Of a DNA stretch of 64,000 nt, positions 9,310 through 18,790 are shown piece after piece. Position numbers and translations under genes: made by a program. Each line of letters begins with the position of its first letter. Positions within the stretch are counted from its first letter, which is position 1. This DNA comes from Chloroflexota bacterium (GTDB taxonomy: Bacteria > Chloroflexota > Anaerolineae > Aggregatilineales > Phototrophicaceae). The stretch spans positions 1 through 64,000 of the forward strand of contig WTGO01000094.1 in NCBI GenBank assembly GCA_011523515.1. Reading direction: 5' to 3'. The notes beneath the pieces are model-generated. The model saw nothing but the letters and a program-made list of their open reading frames with translations. It ran no database searches and was not told where the DNA came from.

Positions 9310-10068
9310 ATGAAAGAGTCGCAAGCCTACATAGAGCGTATCACGCGCGTGAACCGCGACTATCAGCGGCTGGACCTGGCGGTCGATCGCTCGCTCTCAT
9401 CGCTGCGCGCGGGCCAGGCGCTGCTGGCGCGGCGCATGGACAAGGACTACGAAGCGGAGCAATGGCATCCCTACTTGCGCGAGCTGTGGTTTCCCGTCGA
9501 AATTCTGGCCAGCAATATGCTCGTCATTGAGCAGCCGGCCCGGTCGCATTTCACACCCGGCCAACTGCTGAGCGTCATAGGGCCTGTTGGGCAGCCCTTT
9601 CGCTTTCGGCAGAAGCTGCGCAACATTCTGCTGATCGCCTATAACTCGACGCCGGCGGCCCTGCTCATGATGCTGGCGCCGCTTCTTGAGCGGCAAGTCA
9701 GCATTACCATGGTCTTGATGGGCGCGGCGCGCAACTACGAAACCAGCCACCTGCCGGGCGAAATCGAGATCATTCAGGCCGACGACGACTTGACCTGGAG
9801 TGACATGGTCATGACGCTGGGCTGGGCCGATCAAGTGTTTGCCGCGGTCGGACCCGGCGACGAACTCGAGCATCTGGGTGACATCATGCGCGTGATGCGC
9901 GCGCGGCGCAATGATGTGCCGGCAAACTTCGTATTTGGCGTGCTGCAGAGGCAGCTGCCCTGCGGCGTCGGCGCCTGCCAGGCCTGCATGCTGAACTTGC
10001 GCGGGACGCGCAAGCTGCAATGTGTGGACGGGCCCGCCTTTGATCTGACAACTTTGCGCCTGAATTAG
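9310..10068 (+). CDS. Divergent PyrK-like iron-sulfur electron-transfer subunit
   Basis: A 252-residue protein. The C-terminus has the [2Fe-2S] binding pattern of dihydroorotate dehydrogenase electron-transfer subunits: L-P-C-G-V-G-A-C-Q-A-C ... L-Q-C-V-D-G-P-A-F. A ferredoxin-reductase-like FAD domain start is visible (F-T-P-G-Q-L-L-S-V-I-G). However, the usual flavin motif R-x-Y-S and the Gly-rich G-G-x-G-x-A-P nucleotide loop are absent; the corresponding region reads A-Y-N-S-T-P-A-A-L-L-M. About 75 N-terminal residues are extra. It is followed after 15 nt by the PyrD-like gene, so the two probably form a complex. Because both are divergent, the physiological reaction may not be dihydroorotate oxidation. 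Confidence 0.75.
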   Translation: MKESQAYIERITRVNRDYQRLDLAVDRSLSSLRAGQALLARRMDKDYEAEQWHPYLRELWFPVEILASNMLVIEQPARSHFTPGQLLSVIGPVGQPFRFRQKLRNILLIAYNSTPAALLMMLAPLLERQVSITMVLMGAARNYETSHLPGEIEIIQADDDLTWSDMVMTLGWADQVFAAVGPGDELEHLGDIMRVMRARRNDVPANFVFGVLQRQLPCGVGACQACMLNLRGTRKLQCVDGPAFDLTTLRLN

Positions 10069-10083
10069 CGCCCGGGACTTGCC

Positions 10084-11016
10084 ATGGCAATTGAAATCAC
10101 GCGGCCCGGCAAATACAGCCTCATTGTATCGACCCCGGTGATGCCGGCGGCGGGTACACTTGGCTTTGCGGACAGCTACAAACATTTGGTCGATTACGAC
10201 AAATTGGGCGCGCTGGTGACCAATCCGGTGACGATCGACGCGTGGAATCCGGCCTCGGGCACGCGCATGATTCCCTTGGACGCGGGAATTCTATTGCATA
10301 CGGGTTTGCCGAATCCGGGCCTGTCCAAAGTGATCAGCCGCAACCGCAAGATCTGGGCCAAGCTGCCGATACCGGTGATTTTGCACCTGGTGGGAACGCG
10401 CGTGGACCAGGTTGTACAAGCCGGCGAAGTGCTGGACGAAGTCGACGAAGTCGCGGCGGTCGAATTAGGGTTGAGCGATGATATCGACCTGGAAGACGCC
10501 CGGGCTATGGTAGAAGCCGCCAAAATGGAGAAGCCGCTGCTCGTGCGTTTGCCCTTCTATGAGTGCTATGAGCTGGCGCTGCCGCTGGCAGAGGCGGGCG
10601 CGGACGCGCTGGTGTTGACTGCTGCGCCGCGAGGAACTGCCCGTGACATCCACGCCGGACGCCTGGTCAGCGGCCGAATCTATGGGCCCCTGATCAAACC
10701 GCTTGTGCTGCGCATGGTCGGGCGGCTGCGGCGAGAGATTCCGGACGAGATTCCTATCATAGGCTGCGGCGGCATCCATTCGCCGGGTGACGCGCGCGAT
10801 TTCATCGACGCCGGCGCCGTTGCCGTACAAGTGGATACCGCGACCTGGGCGCAGCCTAAAATGCTGGAGCGCATCGCGCGTGATCTGGGCGGCTGGATCG
10901 CCACCCGGCACAAGGACGCGCTGCTGGACGAATGGAACCCGGACATGGGGCAGACCGAGGCGCTGGAGCGCCGCGCCGCCCAGCCGGAGGCCGGCCCCGA
11001 CCTGCGGCCGAGCTGA
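10084..11016 (+). CDS. Divergent dihydroorotate dehydrogenase-like (PyrD-fold) flavoprotein
   Basis: A 310-residue TIM-barrel flavoprotein. The start T-P-V-M-P-A-A-G-T-L-G-F, the segment Y-G-P-L-I-K-P-L-V-L-R and the FMN-phosphate loop I-I-G-C-G-G-I-H-S-P-G-D-A resemble class 1B dihydroorotate dehydrogenase. The catalytic loop does not. Where class 1 enzymes have E-L-N-x-S-C-P-N with the base Cys, this protein has V-E-L-G-L-S-D-D-I-D, and the K-L-S-P-N strand reads R-L-P-F-Y-E. The gene is paired with a PyrK-like gene 15 nt upstream and followed by a FmdB-like gene 14 nt downstream, so the three probably share a transcript. It is either a pyrimidine enzyme with a rewritten active site or a different flavin oxidoreductase. 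Confidence 0.7.
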   Translation: MAIEITRPGKYSLIVSTPVMPAAGTLGFADSYKHLVDYDKLGALVTNPVTIDAWNPASGTRMIPLDAGILLHTGLPNPGLSKVISRNRKIWAKLPIPVILHLVGTRVDQVVQAGEVLDEVDEVAAVELGLSDDIDLEDARAMVEAAKMEKPLLVRLPFYECYELALPLAEAGADALVLTAAPRGTARDIHAGRLVSGRIYGPLIKPLVLRMVGRLRREIPDEIPIIGCGGIHSPGDARDFIDAGAVAVQVDTATWAQPKMLERIARDLGGWIATRHKDALLDEWNPDMGQTEALERRAAQPEAGPDLRPS

Positions 11017-11030
11017 TTGCGATAGGCGCT

Positions 11031-11366
11031 ATGCCGCAATACGACTTCCGTTGTGATGCCTGCCAACTGCGCTTCAGCGTCAATACTCGCAGCTACGCGG
11101 AGTACGATGCCGCTGCGCTCATTTGTCCCGAGTGCGAGTCAGCCGAACTGTCGCGCCTGATAACAGATGTCGCCGTGCGCAAGCCCCGGCGCGACTACCG
11201 CAAGATGTCCTCCGGTGAAATGCTGTCCGTTTTGGAGTCGGGCGATCAGCAGCAGGTGAATCGGATGTTCAAGCAAGTCGGCGGCGACGGCGCAGCGTCA
11301 GCAGCTCCTGCGCGGAAAAGTCGCGATGCGGCCCAGGGCAGCCAGTCGTCGACCGGTTCTGACTAG
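11031..11366 (+). CDS. FmdB/CxxC-CxxC-type zinc ribbon protein
   Basis: A 111-residue protein. The N-terminal 45 residues are the FmdB-family zinc ribbon: M-P-Q-Y-D-F-R-C-D-A-C-x(8)-F and then C-P-E-C-E-S-A-E-L-S-R-L-I, with two CxxC knuckles. The tail is low-complexity Ala/Ser/Gln. The start at ATG 11031 is fixed by the family's invariant M-P-x-Y-x-x-x-C beginning. The family was named as putative regulators, but its biochemical role is unclear. The stop codon lies inside a CTAG shared with the convergent gene. Confidence 0.85.
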   Translation: MPQYDFRCDACQLRFSVNTRSYAEYDAAALICPECESAELSRLITDVAVRKPRRDYRKMSSGEMLSVLESGDQQQVNRMFKQVGGDGAASAAPARKSRDAAQGSQSSTGSD

Positions 11367-11644
11367 AGATACCAATCGCGCAAGGCGTCGCGCACCTCGT
11401 CAATGATCGCTTCCCAGGGGTAGTCCGGATCGCGTTGAACCGTTAGGCAGTCTTCGCTGATGGTCAGCCCGATGATGCCTTCCACGGCCGTGTAGAGCAT
11501 CTGGGCGATCGGCGAGCCGAGATCGCCGGCAGCGGGATCCCGGTAGTGTTCTTCGCCTTCGCTCGTCAGCACTTGATTGACGTAGAGTTCAGCGATATTG
11601 GCGTCGCCGCCGTATTCGACTTCCACCGTGACATATTCGGACAT
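11363..11644 (-). CDS. Nfu/NifU N-terminal-domain-like small protein
   Basis: A 93-residue protein. The pattern G-S-P-I-A-Q-M-L-Y-x4-G-I-I-G-L-T-I-S-E-D-C-L-T-V-x-R-D-P-D-Y-P-W-E-A-I-I-D-E-V matches the N-terminal domain of Nfu-type iron-sulfur scaffold proteins (consensus S-P-L-A-x-x-L-F...G-V...V...F-I-T-V...W). The CxxC-bearing C-terminal domain that holds the cluster is absent, so this stand-alone domain cannot bind a cluster in the usual way. It follows agmatine deiminase by 23 nt on the same strand. The start is the ATG before S-E-Y-V; the longer frame runs back into the upstream gene. Confidence 0.6.
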   Translation of the reverse strand: MSEYVTVEVEYGGDANIAELYVNQVLTSEGEEHYRDPAAGDLGSPIAQMLYTAVEGIIGLTISEDCLTVQRDPDYPWEAIIDEVRDALRDWYL

Positions 11645-11667
11645 GCTGCCCTTTTCCGTTGGCGCGG

Positions 11668-12765
11668 TTAGCGGCCGGCCGGCTGCTGCTGCGTAATACA
11701 ATGAATATTGCCGCCGCCCAACAAGATTTCGCGCGCGCTGATGCCCACGATCTCGCGCCGCGGGAACAACTCCGCTAGATTGCGGCGCGCCACGGCATCA
11801 TGTCTGTCTTCAAATTGGGGCAGGATGATGGCGCCGTTGGCGATATAGAAATTGATATACGAGCCCGCCAGGCGTTCGCCCTCCGGCCGCAGAAAGGCTG
11901 AATCGACCACATCAATTCCGCCGGCTTCTTCTTTCGTCATCGTCATGGGGTCAGGCTGATGGATCTTGTGCACCGCCAGGCTGCGCCCAGCCGCGTCACG
12001 CGCCGACATCAGTACGTCGTATGCTTCCGCTGAACGCTCATACTGCGGGTCGGCGCGGTCGTCGGTCCAGGTCAGGGCCACCACGCCGGGCTGCGTGAAA
12101 CAGCATAGATTGTCGACATGGCCGTCGGTCTCGTCTTCATACACGCCGCGCGGTAACCAGATGATGTGGTCGATGCCGAGGTAGTCCGACAGGCGCTGCT
12201 CGATTTCCGCGCGCGAAAGATTGGGATTGCGATTGGGATGCAGCAGGCATTGCTCGGTCGTGAGCAGCGTGCCCTGGCCGTCGACATGGATGGAGCCGCC
12301 TTCCATGATCAGCGGCGCTTTGTAGCGATCCAGCGCTTCGATCTCGAGCATTTTGGCCGGGACGAGATCGTCCTGGTCCCAGGGGTAATACATGCGCTTC
12401 TGCAAGCCGCCCCAAGCGTTGAACATCCAGTCGATGCCGCGTACGTCGCCGCTATCATTCACGACGAAAGTCGCGCCGCAATCGCGCGACCAGGCATCGT
12501 TGCTGGATAGCTCGACGACCCTCACTTGCGGTGGCAGCTGAGCGCGCGCATTTTGGAATTGATCGCCGTTGACGCCCATGGTCACACGCTCAAAGCGGGC
12601 GATTTGCCGCGCTACTTCAGCGAAAGCGACTTGCGCCGGTTTGCCCCCGTAGCGCCAGGTATCGCGGCGCTGGGGCCACAGCATCCAACAGCCGGCGTGC
12701 GGCTCCCACTCGGCGGGCATGCGGAAGCCGTCTGCTCGTGGCGTAGACTTGATCAGCATCGACAT
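11668..12765 (-). CDS. aguA: Agmatine deiminase
   Basis: A 365-residue member of the guanidino-group-modifying pentein fold. It has the N-terminal [15 protein letters not shown] signature, the S-x-D-A-W-x-R-D-C-G substrate segment, H-V-D-N, and the C-terminal [11 protein letters not shown] with the catalytic Cys. It hydrolyses agmatine to N-carbamoylputrescine and ammonia in putrescine synthesis. The usual partner AguB (N-carbamoylputrescine amidase) and arginine decarboxylase are not in the window. Two Met codons are possible at the N-terminus (12765 and 12759). It is divergent from purB. Confidence 0.95.
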   Translation of the reverse strand: MSMLIKSTPRADGFRMPAEWEPHAGCWMLWPQRRDTWRYGGKPAQVAFAEVARQIARFERVTMGVNGDQFQNARAQLPPQVRVVELSSNDAWSRDCGATFVVNDSGDVRGIDWMFNAWGGLQKRMYYPWDQDDLVPAKMLEIEALDRYKAPLIMEGGSIHVDGQGTLLTTEQCLLHPNRNPNLSRAEIEQRLSDYLGIDHIIWLPRGVYEDETDGHVDNLCCFTQPGVVALTWTDDRADPQYERSAEAYDVLMSARDAAGRSLAVHKIHQPDPMTMTKEEAGGIDVVDSAFLRPEGERLAGSYINFYIANGAIILPQFEDRHDAVARRNLAELFPRREIVGISAREILLGGGNIHCITQQQPAGR

Positions 12766-12872
12766 ATCCTCGACTCCGTTGCCAGGTTCAGCCGGGCGGT
12801 ATTATGCCTTGTGCGCAGCCGCAAATGCAGGCCTAGTTTAGCGCGGAGGCGGAAATGTCTGTCGGTTCGGTG

Positions 12873-12878
12873 TACAAT
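12873..12878 (+). promoter_or_regulatory. -10 box (TACAAT) of purB
   Basis: TACAAT lies 33 nt before the ATG at 12912, in the gap between divergent aguA and purB. No strong Shine-Dalgarno precedes purB. Confidence 0.4.
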
Positions 12879-12911
12879 ACACGCGCCGGACCATCTAGCA
12901 CAAGAAACGAC

Positions 12912-14285
12912 ATGACCCTTGACCTGCACGCGCTCTCCCCGCTGGACGGGCGCTACGCCGAAAAGACCGCAGCGTTGCGACCCTTTCTTTCAGAATGGGC
13001 ATTGATGCAATATCGGCTGAAAGTGGAAGTGGGCTGGCTGCTCGCCTTGTCGGAAGCGGCAGAGGTTACTCACATCCGGCAATTCTCGGCTGCGGAGGAA
13101 GAATTTCTGACGTCGCTTTGGGCTGGCTTCGACGATTGCGCGGCGTGCCGCATCAAGGACATTGAAGCGCGGACGAAACACGATGTCAAGGCGGTCGAGT
13201 ATTATATCCGCGAGTGCTTGCGAGACGGCGACCTTTGCGATGTCGAGTCTTCGGTGCATTTCGCTTGCACCTCGGATGATATCAATAACTTGGCTTATGC
13301 CATGATGTTTCGCGATGCCATGTGCCGGGTGTGGCTGCCGGCGGCCAATTCTGTCCTGGAACAGATCGCCACGCTGGCGCGTCAGTCCGCTGCGACGCCG
13401 ATGCTGGCGCGGACTCACGGGCAGGCGGCCACGCCCACCACGCTGGGCAAAGAACTGGCCGTCTTCTCACATCGGCTGAAACGTCAGTTGCGGCAAGTTG
13501 AAGCACAGGAATATCTAGGCAAATTTAACGGCGCGACGGGCGCCTATAATGCGCATCGGATCGCCTATCCCGATGTGGACTGGCGGGAATTGTCGCAGCA
13601 GTTTGTGGTCGGGCTTGGCTTGGCATTCAATCCCTTGACCACGCAGATCGAGCCGCATGACTACCTGGCGGAGCTGGCGCACAGCCTCATGCGCTTCAAC
13701 ACCGTTCTGCTCGACTTCTGCCGCGATATCTGGAGTTATATTTCGCTGGGTGTGTTCCGGCAGCAGGCAGCCGCCGACGACATCGGCTCGTCCACCATGC
13801 CGCACAAAGTGAATCCGATTGATTTCGAAAATGCCGAAGCCAATTTGGGCATCAGCCACAGCGGCTTGGCGCATCTGGCGGGCAAGCTGCCGGTTTCGCG
13901 CATGCAGCGCGACCTGAGCGATTCGTCGGCTCTGCGCAATTACGGTGTCGCCATCGCCCACAGTTACCTGGCGCTACTTTCCATTCAGAGCGGGCTGAAA
14001 AAACTTGCAGTCAATCATGACGCGCTCGCCGCCGATCTTGAAGACGCCTGGGAAGTATTGGCGGAGGCGATTCAGACCATATTGCGTAAGCGGGGCCACG
14101 CCGATGCGTACGAAAGGCTGAAGGCGCTTACCCGTGGCCAGCAAGTGACGCGGGCCGGTCTGCGCGAGTTCATCGCCGGTTTGGACCTCCCCAGCGACGA
14201 ATCGACGCGGCTCCTGGAGCTTACGCCGACCAGCTACCTGGGTTTTGCCGAGGAACTGGCTTTGGAGGCCGTTGGAACTGAATGA
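12912..14285 (+). CDS. purB: Adenylosuccinate lyase
   Basis: A 457-residue protein of the fumarase/aspartase superfamily. The N-terminus L-S-P-L-D-G-R-Y matches E. coli-type PurB. The mobile-loop signature G-S-S-T-M-P-H-K-V-N-P contains the catalytic Ser, and T-S-D-D-I-N-N and A-R-T-H-G-Q-A-A-T-P-T-T-L-G-K supply substrate and catalytic His residues. It cleaves SAICAR and adenylosuccinate with release of fumarate in purine synthesis. Length equals the E. coli enzyme. The start at 12912 is chosen over an upstream frame extension because the family begins M-x-L-x-x-L-S-P-L-D-G-R-Y. iolD follows after 40 nt. Confidence 0.95.
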   Translation: MTLDLHALSPLDGRYAEKTAALRPFLSEWALMQYRLKVEVGWLLALSEAAEVTHIRQFSAAEEEFLTSLWAGFDDCAACRIKDIEARTKHDVKAVEYYIRECLRDGDLCDVESSVHFACTSDDINNLAYAMMFRDAMCRVWLPAANSVLEQIATLARQSAATPMLARTHGQAATPTTLGKELAVFSHRLKRQLRQVEAQEYLGKFNGATGAYNAHRIAYPDVDWRELSQQFVVGLGLAFNPLTTQIEPHDYLAELAHSLMRFNTVLLDFCRDIWSYISLGVFRQQAAADDIGSSTMPHKVNPIDFENAEANLGISHSGLAHLAGKLPVSRMQRDLSDSSALRNYGVAIAHSYLALLSIQSGLKKLAVNHDALAADLEDAWEVLAEAIQTILRKRGHADAYERLKALTRGQQVTRAGLREFIAGLDLPSDESTRLLELTPTSYLGFAEELALEAVGTE

Positions 14286-14325
14286 ACGTCAAGCGCTGCC
14301 GTAGAAATCTAAGGAGCCCAAAATA

Positions 14326-16227
14326 ATGTTTCGACCATTCCTTCGCCAAGAAACACAGCGCCTGACAATGGGGCAGGCGTTGATCAGGTTTTTGCAGATG
14401 CAGTACAGCGAATATGACGGCGAAGAGCAGCGTTTCATTCCCGCCATTTGGGGCATCTTCGGCCATGGGAATGTTAGCGGATTGAGCCAGGCGCTATGGG
14501 AATACGGCGCGGACTTGCCCTATTTTCAGCCGACCAACGAGCAATCCATGGTGCACGCCGCCTCCGGTTTTTCACGGACGCGCCTGCGTACGCAGACATT
14601 TGCCTGTACGACGTCTATCGGGCCGGGCGCCACCAATATGGTCACCGGCGCCGCCACCGCGCATATCAACCGCCTGCCGGTGTTGCTGCTGCCGTCGGAC
14701 TATTATGCGACCCGCTTCCAAGGGCAGGTGCTGCAAGATATCGAGCATCCGGTGTCGCTGGATATGAGCGTCACGGATTGCTTCCGCGTCGTGAGCCAAT
14801 TCTTCGACCGCATCACCCGCCCCGAGCAGATCTTGTACGCTGCGCCGGAGGCCATGCGCGTCATGACCGATCCGGTCGACGCCGGACCGGCGACCATCGC
14901 CTTGCCGCAAGACATCCAGAGCGTCGCCTTCGATTATCCGCTCAATTTCTTCCGCAAGAAAGTCTGGCGCATTGAACGGCGGCAGCCCGACCAGCAGCGA
15001 CTGGAAGAAGCGATCGCGCTACTGAAACAGGCCGAGCGGCCCTATATTCTGGCCGGGGGCGGCGTGCATTATTCCAAAGCTTGGGCCGAATTGCGCGAAT
15101 TCTCGGATTCATTTGGCATACCGGTCGGCGAGACGCATTCCGGACGTGGCGCGCTGCAGCAAGAATCGCCGCTGCTCATCGGCGGCAGCGGCCATACCGG
15201 CACGCCGCTCTCGGGCAAATACGCGGCTGATGCCGATCTGGTCTTCCTCATCGGCGCGCGACTGGCGGACTTCGCCACTGGCTCCTACTCCGCCTGGCAG
15301 AACCCGGACGTCAAATTTGTCAGCATCAATGTCAGTGGGGCGCATGCGCATAAGCTGGGCGCGCTGCCGATTGTCGCGGACGCTCGCGATACCCTGCGCC
15401 AGCTGATCGCCGCCGGCGCGCAAGCCGGTATCAAACCCCATGCCGGCTACGTCGAGTCAATCGCGGTGGACCGCCAGGGCTGGCTGCAGCAGAAGCGCGA
15501 CTCGGTCTACATTCAGTATCCCAACGAGCGGATGAGCCAAGCCCAGGTGATTGGCGCGCTGAACGACTTCATGGACGCGGGCGACACGCTGGTATGCGCG
15601 GCCGGCACGGCGCCGGGCGATTTGCATCAGCTTTTCGAAGCGACCGCCGGGCGCATCCTTCACCTGGAATTCGGAAACTCCTGCATGGGTTACGACATTC
15701 CGGGCGCGATTGGCGTGCGGCTGGCGCGCCCCGATGCTGGCGAAGTCTACGTTTTCCTCGGCGATGGCAACTATCTGCTGCATCCCATGGAGCTGAAGAC
15801 GGCGGTGCAAGAAGGCGTCAAGCTGACGGTCATTTTGCTGCAGAATGACGGTTTCCAGTCCATTCACGGGCATCAAAAAGTGCTGGTCGGGCATAGCCTG
15901 GGCAACGAATTTCGCGTGCGCAATCAAGAGACGGGCCGGCTGGATGACGGCGAGTTCGTTGAGATCGATTACGCCAAGAACGCCGAAAGCCTGGGCCTGC
16001 GCGCCTGGAATGTCAAGGACGAGGATGAATTGAAAAGCGCCCTGGCCGAAGCCCGCCTAGAGGAGCGCTCCTGCATGATTGTGGCGCAAATCGAACGCTA
16101 CAGCCGCTTGCCGCGTTCCGGCATCTGGTGGGATGTCTTCGGCGCGGAAGTGACTGACGACGAGGCGACCAAGCAGCTGGTTGACGAGCGTGAAGAAGGC
16201 CGCGCCGACCAGCGATTCTATTGGTAG
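14326..16227 (+). CDS. iolD: 3D-(3,5/4)-trihydroxycyclohexane-1,2-dione hydrolase (IolD), ThDP-dependent
   Basis: A 633-residue thiamine-diphosphate enzyme close to the family's usual length. The N-terminal R-L-T-M-G-Q-A-L-I-R-F-L-x-x-Q and G-I-F-G-H-G-N-V-S-G-L-S-Q-A-L are diagnostic of IolD. The catalytic Glu lies in Q-P-T-N-E-Q-S-M-V-H-A-A. The ThDP-Mg motif is G-D-G-N-Y-L ... Q-N-D-G-F-Q-S-I-H-G-H. It opens the cyclic diketone of inositol breakdown to 5-deoxyglucuronate. A strong AAGGAG lies 9 nt upstream of ATG 14326. No iolB, iolE or iolG is present, and the PfkB kinase just downstream may fill the IolC step. Confidence 0.93.
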   Translation: MFRPFLRQETQRLTMGQALIRFLQMQYSEYDGEEQRFIPAIWGIFGHGNVSGLSQALWEYGADLPYFQPTNEQSMVHAASGFSRTRLRTQTFACTTSIGPGATNMVTGAATAHINRLPVLLLPSDYYATRFQGQVLQDIEHPVSLDMSVTDCFRVVSQFFDRITRPEQILYAAPEAMRVMTDPVDAGPATIALPQDIQSVAFDYPLNFFRKKVWRIERRQPDQQRLEEAIALLKQAERPYILAGGGVHYSKAWAELREFSDSFGIPVGETHSGRGALQQESPLLIGGSGHTGTPLSGKYAADADLVFLIGARLADFATGSYSAWQNPDVKFVSINVSGAHAHKLGALPIVADARDTLRQLIAAGAQAGIKPHAGYVESIAVDRQGWLQQKRDSVYIQYPNERMSQAQVIGALNDFMDAGDTLVCAAGTAPGDLHQLFEATAGRILHLEFGNSCMGYDIPGAIGVRLARPDAGEVYVFLGDGNYLLHPMELKTAVQEGVKLTVILLQNDGFQSIHGHQKVLVGHSLGNEFRVRNQETGRLDDGEFVEIDYAKNAESLGLRAWNVKDEDELKSALAEARLEERSCMIVAQIERYSRLPRSGIWWDVFGAEVTDDEATKQLVDEREEGRADQRFYW

Positions 16228-16261
16228 ACGCGGGCAAATGATTCAAAGCAGGCACTGAGCG

Positions 16262-17197
16262 ATGTCAAGCAAGCCCTTCGATCTGGTCGTGTTTGGTGAT
16301 ACCTGCGTCGACCTGATTCTTAAAGATGCCGATGTCGCGCCGCAATTCGGCCAGGTCGAAAAGCTTGTTGCCGATTACGACCTGGAAATGGGCGGTTCGT
16401 GCTGCATATTCGCCGCGCAAGCCGCCAAGCTCGGCTTGAAGGTGGCGCTCGTAGGCTATGTGGGCGATGATGCCTTTGGCCGGCTGATCACGGATACATT
16501 ATCCGCTGCCGGCGTCGACACGCGCTACATCGTGGTCGATAGCAGTTTGCGCACCGGCGTCACGGCGCACCTGGTGCAAGGCGACGACCGCGCCATGCTG
16601 ACGCACCCGGGCTCGCTGAGCGCTGTTACGATCGACGATGTCACCGACGATTTGCTGCTCTCGGCGCGCCATTTGCATTACGGCAGCCTGTACTTGCAGA
16701 CCGGCTTGCTGCCGCACTGGATCGACATTTTGGGGCGGGCGAAAGCGCTCGGCTTGACCACATCGCTGGACACCAATTGGGATCCGAACCAAGTATGGGA
16801 TCACGGGCTGGCGCAGGCGCTGCCGCTGATTGATGTCCTGCTGCCGAATGAGCAGGAAGCGATTCACCTCAGCGGGCAGGCGGACGCGGGCGCGGCCTTT
16901 GCGCATTTGCGGCGGCGTGTGCCGCTGCTGGTCGTCAAGCGGGATTTAGCTGGCGCGCTGGCCTGGCAAGGCGACGGATCTTTCGTGCAGGCGGTACTGC
17001 CGGCAGTCGAAGGCGGAGACGGCATCGGCGCCGGCGACAGTTTCGATGCTGGTTTCCTGGCGGGTTGGCTGTCAGGGTTGCCGGTGCCGACCTGTCTATC
17101 GATTGCTTGCGAGTGCGGGCGCGCGGTTGCCGGGGCTGTGGGCGGCACAGCAGCGCAGCTGCGCTTGTCGCAAATCGTCGATCTTCAACCGGTCTAG
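16262..17197 (+). CDS. PfkB-family carbohydrate kinase (possibly IolC-like)
   Basis: A 311-residue ribokinase-fold kinase. The N-terminus has G-D-T-C-V-D-L and the early [17 protein letters not shown] glycine motif. The C-terminal signature is [17 protein letters not shown] with the catalytic Asp. It lies 34 nt after iolD on the same strand, which suggests phosphorylation of an inositol-derived sugar acid, as done by 5-dehydro-2-deoxygluconokinase. The sequence itself fixes only the family, and other sugars or nucleosides remain possible. Its stop lies in a CTAG shared with the convergent ugd. Confidence 0.8.
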   Translation: MSSKPFDLVVFGDTCVDLILKDADVAPQFGQVEKLVADYDLEMGGSCCIFAAQAAKLGLKVALVGYVGDDAFGRLITDTLSAAGVDTRYIVVDSSLRTGVTAHLVQGDDRAMLTHPGSLSAVTIDDVTDDLLLSARHLHYGSLYLQTGLLPHWIDILGRAKALGLTTSLDTNWDPNQVWDHGLAQALPLIDVLLPNEQEAIHLSGQADAGAAFAHLRRRVPLLVVKRDLAGALAWQGDGSFVQAVLPAVEGGDGIGAGDSFDAGFLAGWLSGLPVPTCLSIACECGRAVAGAVGGTAAQLRLSQIVDLQPV

Positions 17198-18546
17198 GCG
17201 GACTCTACCGCCGCTGGGTCGCCGTTGTCATGTGTGCCTTCGCCGTTGTAGCCGCGGCCGACACCACGGTACTCAAAGCCGATCGCGCGCAATTCGTCCG
17301 GACTGTACATATTGCGTCCATCAATCAGAATCGGGCGCCGCATCGTTTGCAGGACGCGCCGCATATCCAGATGCTTAAACTCGTTCCAGGGCGTCAGTAC
17401 GAGCAGGGCGTCGCTGTCTTCAGCAGCGCCATAGGGATGGTCGCACATGATTATGCCGGGCGCCTCGCGGCTGGCGCCAGCCATGGCCACCGGATCGTAT
17501 GCTTTCACCGTCGCGCCTTGGTTGAGCAGCGAGCGCGCCACCGTCAGCGAGGGCGATTCGCGGATATCGTCGGTGTTCTCTTTGAAGGCCAGGCCCAGAA
17601 TAGCGACTGTCTTGCCGCTGACTGAGCCGCCGAGCATTTCGCGGGTTTTCAGCGTGATTTGGCGCCGCTGAAAGGCGTTGATCTCCATCACCGCGTTGAG
17701 CAGCTGCGGGTGCATGCCGTGCGTTTGCGCCATATTGGCCAGGGCTTTGACATCTTTGGGGAAACAGGAGCCGCCAAAGCCGACGCCTGCCTGCAAAAAG
17801 TGCGGACCGATGCGTTTATCGAAACCCATGCCCCGCGCGACTTCGGTCACATCCGCGCCAAGCCGTTCGCAAATGATGCTGATCTCGTTGATGAAGCTGA
17901 TGCGGGTCGCCAGAAAAGCGTTGGAGGCGTACTTGATCATCTCCGCCGTGCGGATATCCGTGATGACGATGGGCGCGTCCAGCGGGGCGTACAGCTCCGC
18001 CACTCTTTCTGCCGCGACGCGGTCAGTCGAGCCCAGCACGGTGCGATCAGGGTGCATAAAGTCGGCCAGGGCAGAACCCTCCCGCAGGAATTCCGGACAG
18101 GACACCACGGCGAAGTCGACTGGTTGCGGCTGATTGCTGCTGATGATTTCGGTGGTCCAATCGCCGGTGCCCACGGGAACGGTAGACTTGTTGATCACGA
18201 TGAGGGGATGACGCATGGTCTCGGCGATGGTCTGCGCCGCGGCGCGCACGTATTGCAGGTCCGCTTCGCCGTCCACGCCCGAGGGCGTTCCGACGCAGAT
18301 GAATACGAACTCCGCGTCTTGCAACCCTTCTTCGTAAGAAGTGGTAAAGCGCATGCGCCCGGCCTCGCTATTGCGCAGCACTGTCTCCGCCAGGCCGGGC
18401 TCGTAAATCGGCATCTGCCCCGCTTGAAGCATCTCGATTTTGCGCTCGTCGATATCAACCAACGTGACCCGGTTCCCCATGTCAGCGAAACAAGTACCGG
18501 TAACCAAACCCACATAGCCGGACCCGATTACGCAAAGTTGTCGCAT
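17194..18546 (-). CDS. ugd: UDP-glucose 6-dehydrogenase
   Basis: A 450-residue enzyme with the N-terminal NAD fold [16 protein letters not shown], the family motif V-G-T-P-S, the catalytic block [14 protein letters not shown], and the C-terminal [16 protein letters not shown]. It oxidises UDP-glucose twice to UDP-glucuronate, a precursor for surface polysaccharide, which fits the glycosyltransferases at 2.5-9.2 kb. Length is normal, with a His/Asn-rich tail. It overlaps the PfkB gene by 4 nt (CTAG) and is divergent from the acyl-CoA synthetase gene. Confidence 0.95.
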   Translation of the reverse strand: MRQLCVIGSGYVGLVTGTCFADMGNRVTLVDIDERKIEMLQAGQMPIYEPGLAETVLRNSEAGRMRFTTSYEEGLQDAEFVFICVGTPSGVDGEADLQYVRAAAQTIAETMRHPLIVINKSTVPVGTGDWTTEIISSNQPQPVDFAVVSCPEFLREGSALADFMHPDRTVLGSTDRVAAERVAELYAPLDAPIVITDIRTAEMIKYASNAFLATRISFINEISIICERLGADVTEVARGMGFDKRIGPHFLQAGVGFGGSCFPKDVKALANMAQTHGMHPQLLNAVMEINAFQRRQITLKTREMLGGSVSGKTVAILGLAFKENTDDIRESPSLTVARSLLNQGATVKAYDPVAMAGASREAPGIIMCDHPYGAAEDSDALLVLTPWNEFKHLDMRRVLQTMRRPILIDGRNMYSPDELRAIGFEYRGVGRGYNGEGTHDNGDPAAVESA

Positions 18547-18745
18547 AGGCTTTTCGCTCTTATGACTGAATTGATCGCTGTCTCACAACGCAGACTTGTA
18601 CACCGAAGGGTGGAGAAATCCTCTTGCGGGCGTCAGTCTACCAAAGTATAGGCGGCATTATCAGGTTTCGCTGAGCGAGAGGAGCGCTCATGCCGAGGAA
18701 CATTCGTCGGCGCAAACCTCTTCTGCATTTTCAGGATGTCCTTGC

Positions 18746-18751
18746 TATACT
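18746..18751 (+). promoter_or_regulatory. -10 box (TATACT) of the acyl-CoA synthetase gene
   Basis: TATACT lies 39 nt before ATG 18791, in the 244-bp gap between divergent ugd and the synthetase. A GGAG 8 nt before the ATG decides the start. No convincing -35 is visible, and nothing else recognisable was seen in this gap. Confidence 0.4.
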
Positions 18752-18790
18752 GACTTGGCAGCCTGTCAAGCGGTGATGGAGATAATCTCG

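Noticed and set aside
18596..18790. Longer N-terminus of the acyl-CoA synthetase
   Set aside because: The extra residues have no family likeness and span the likely promoter; GGAG precedes ATG 18791.
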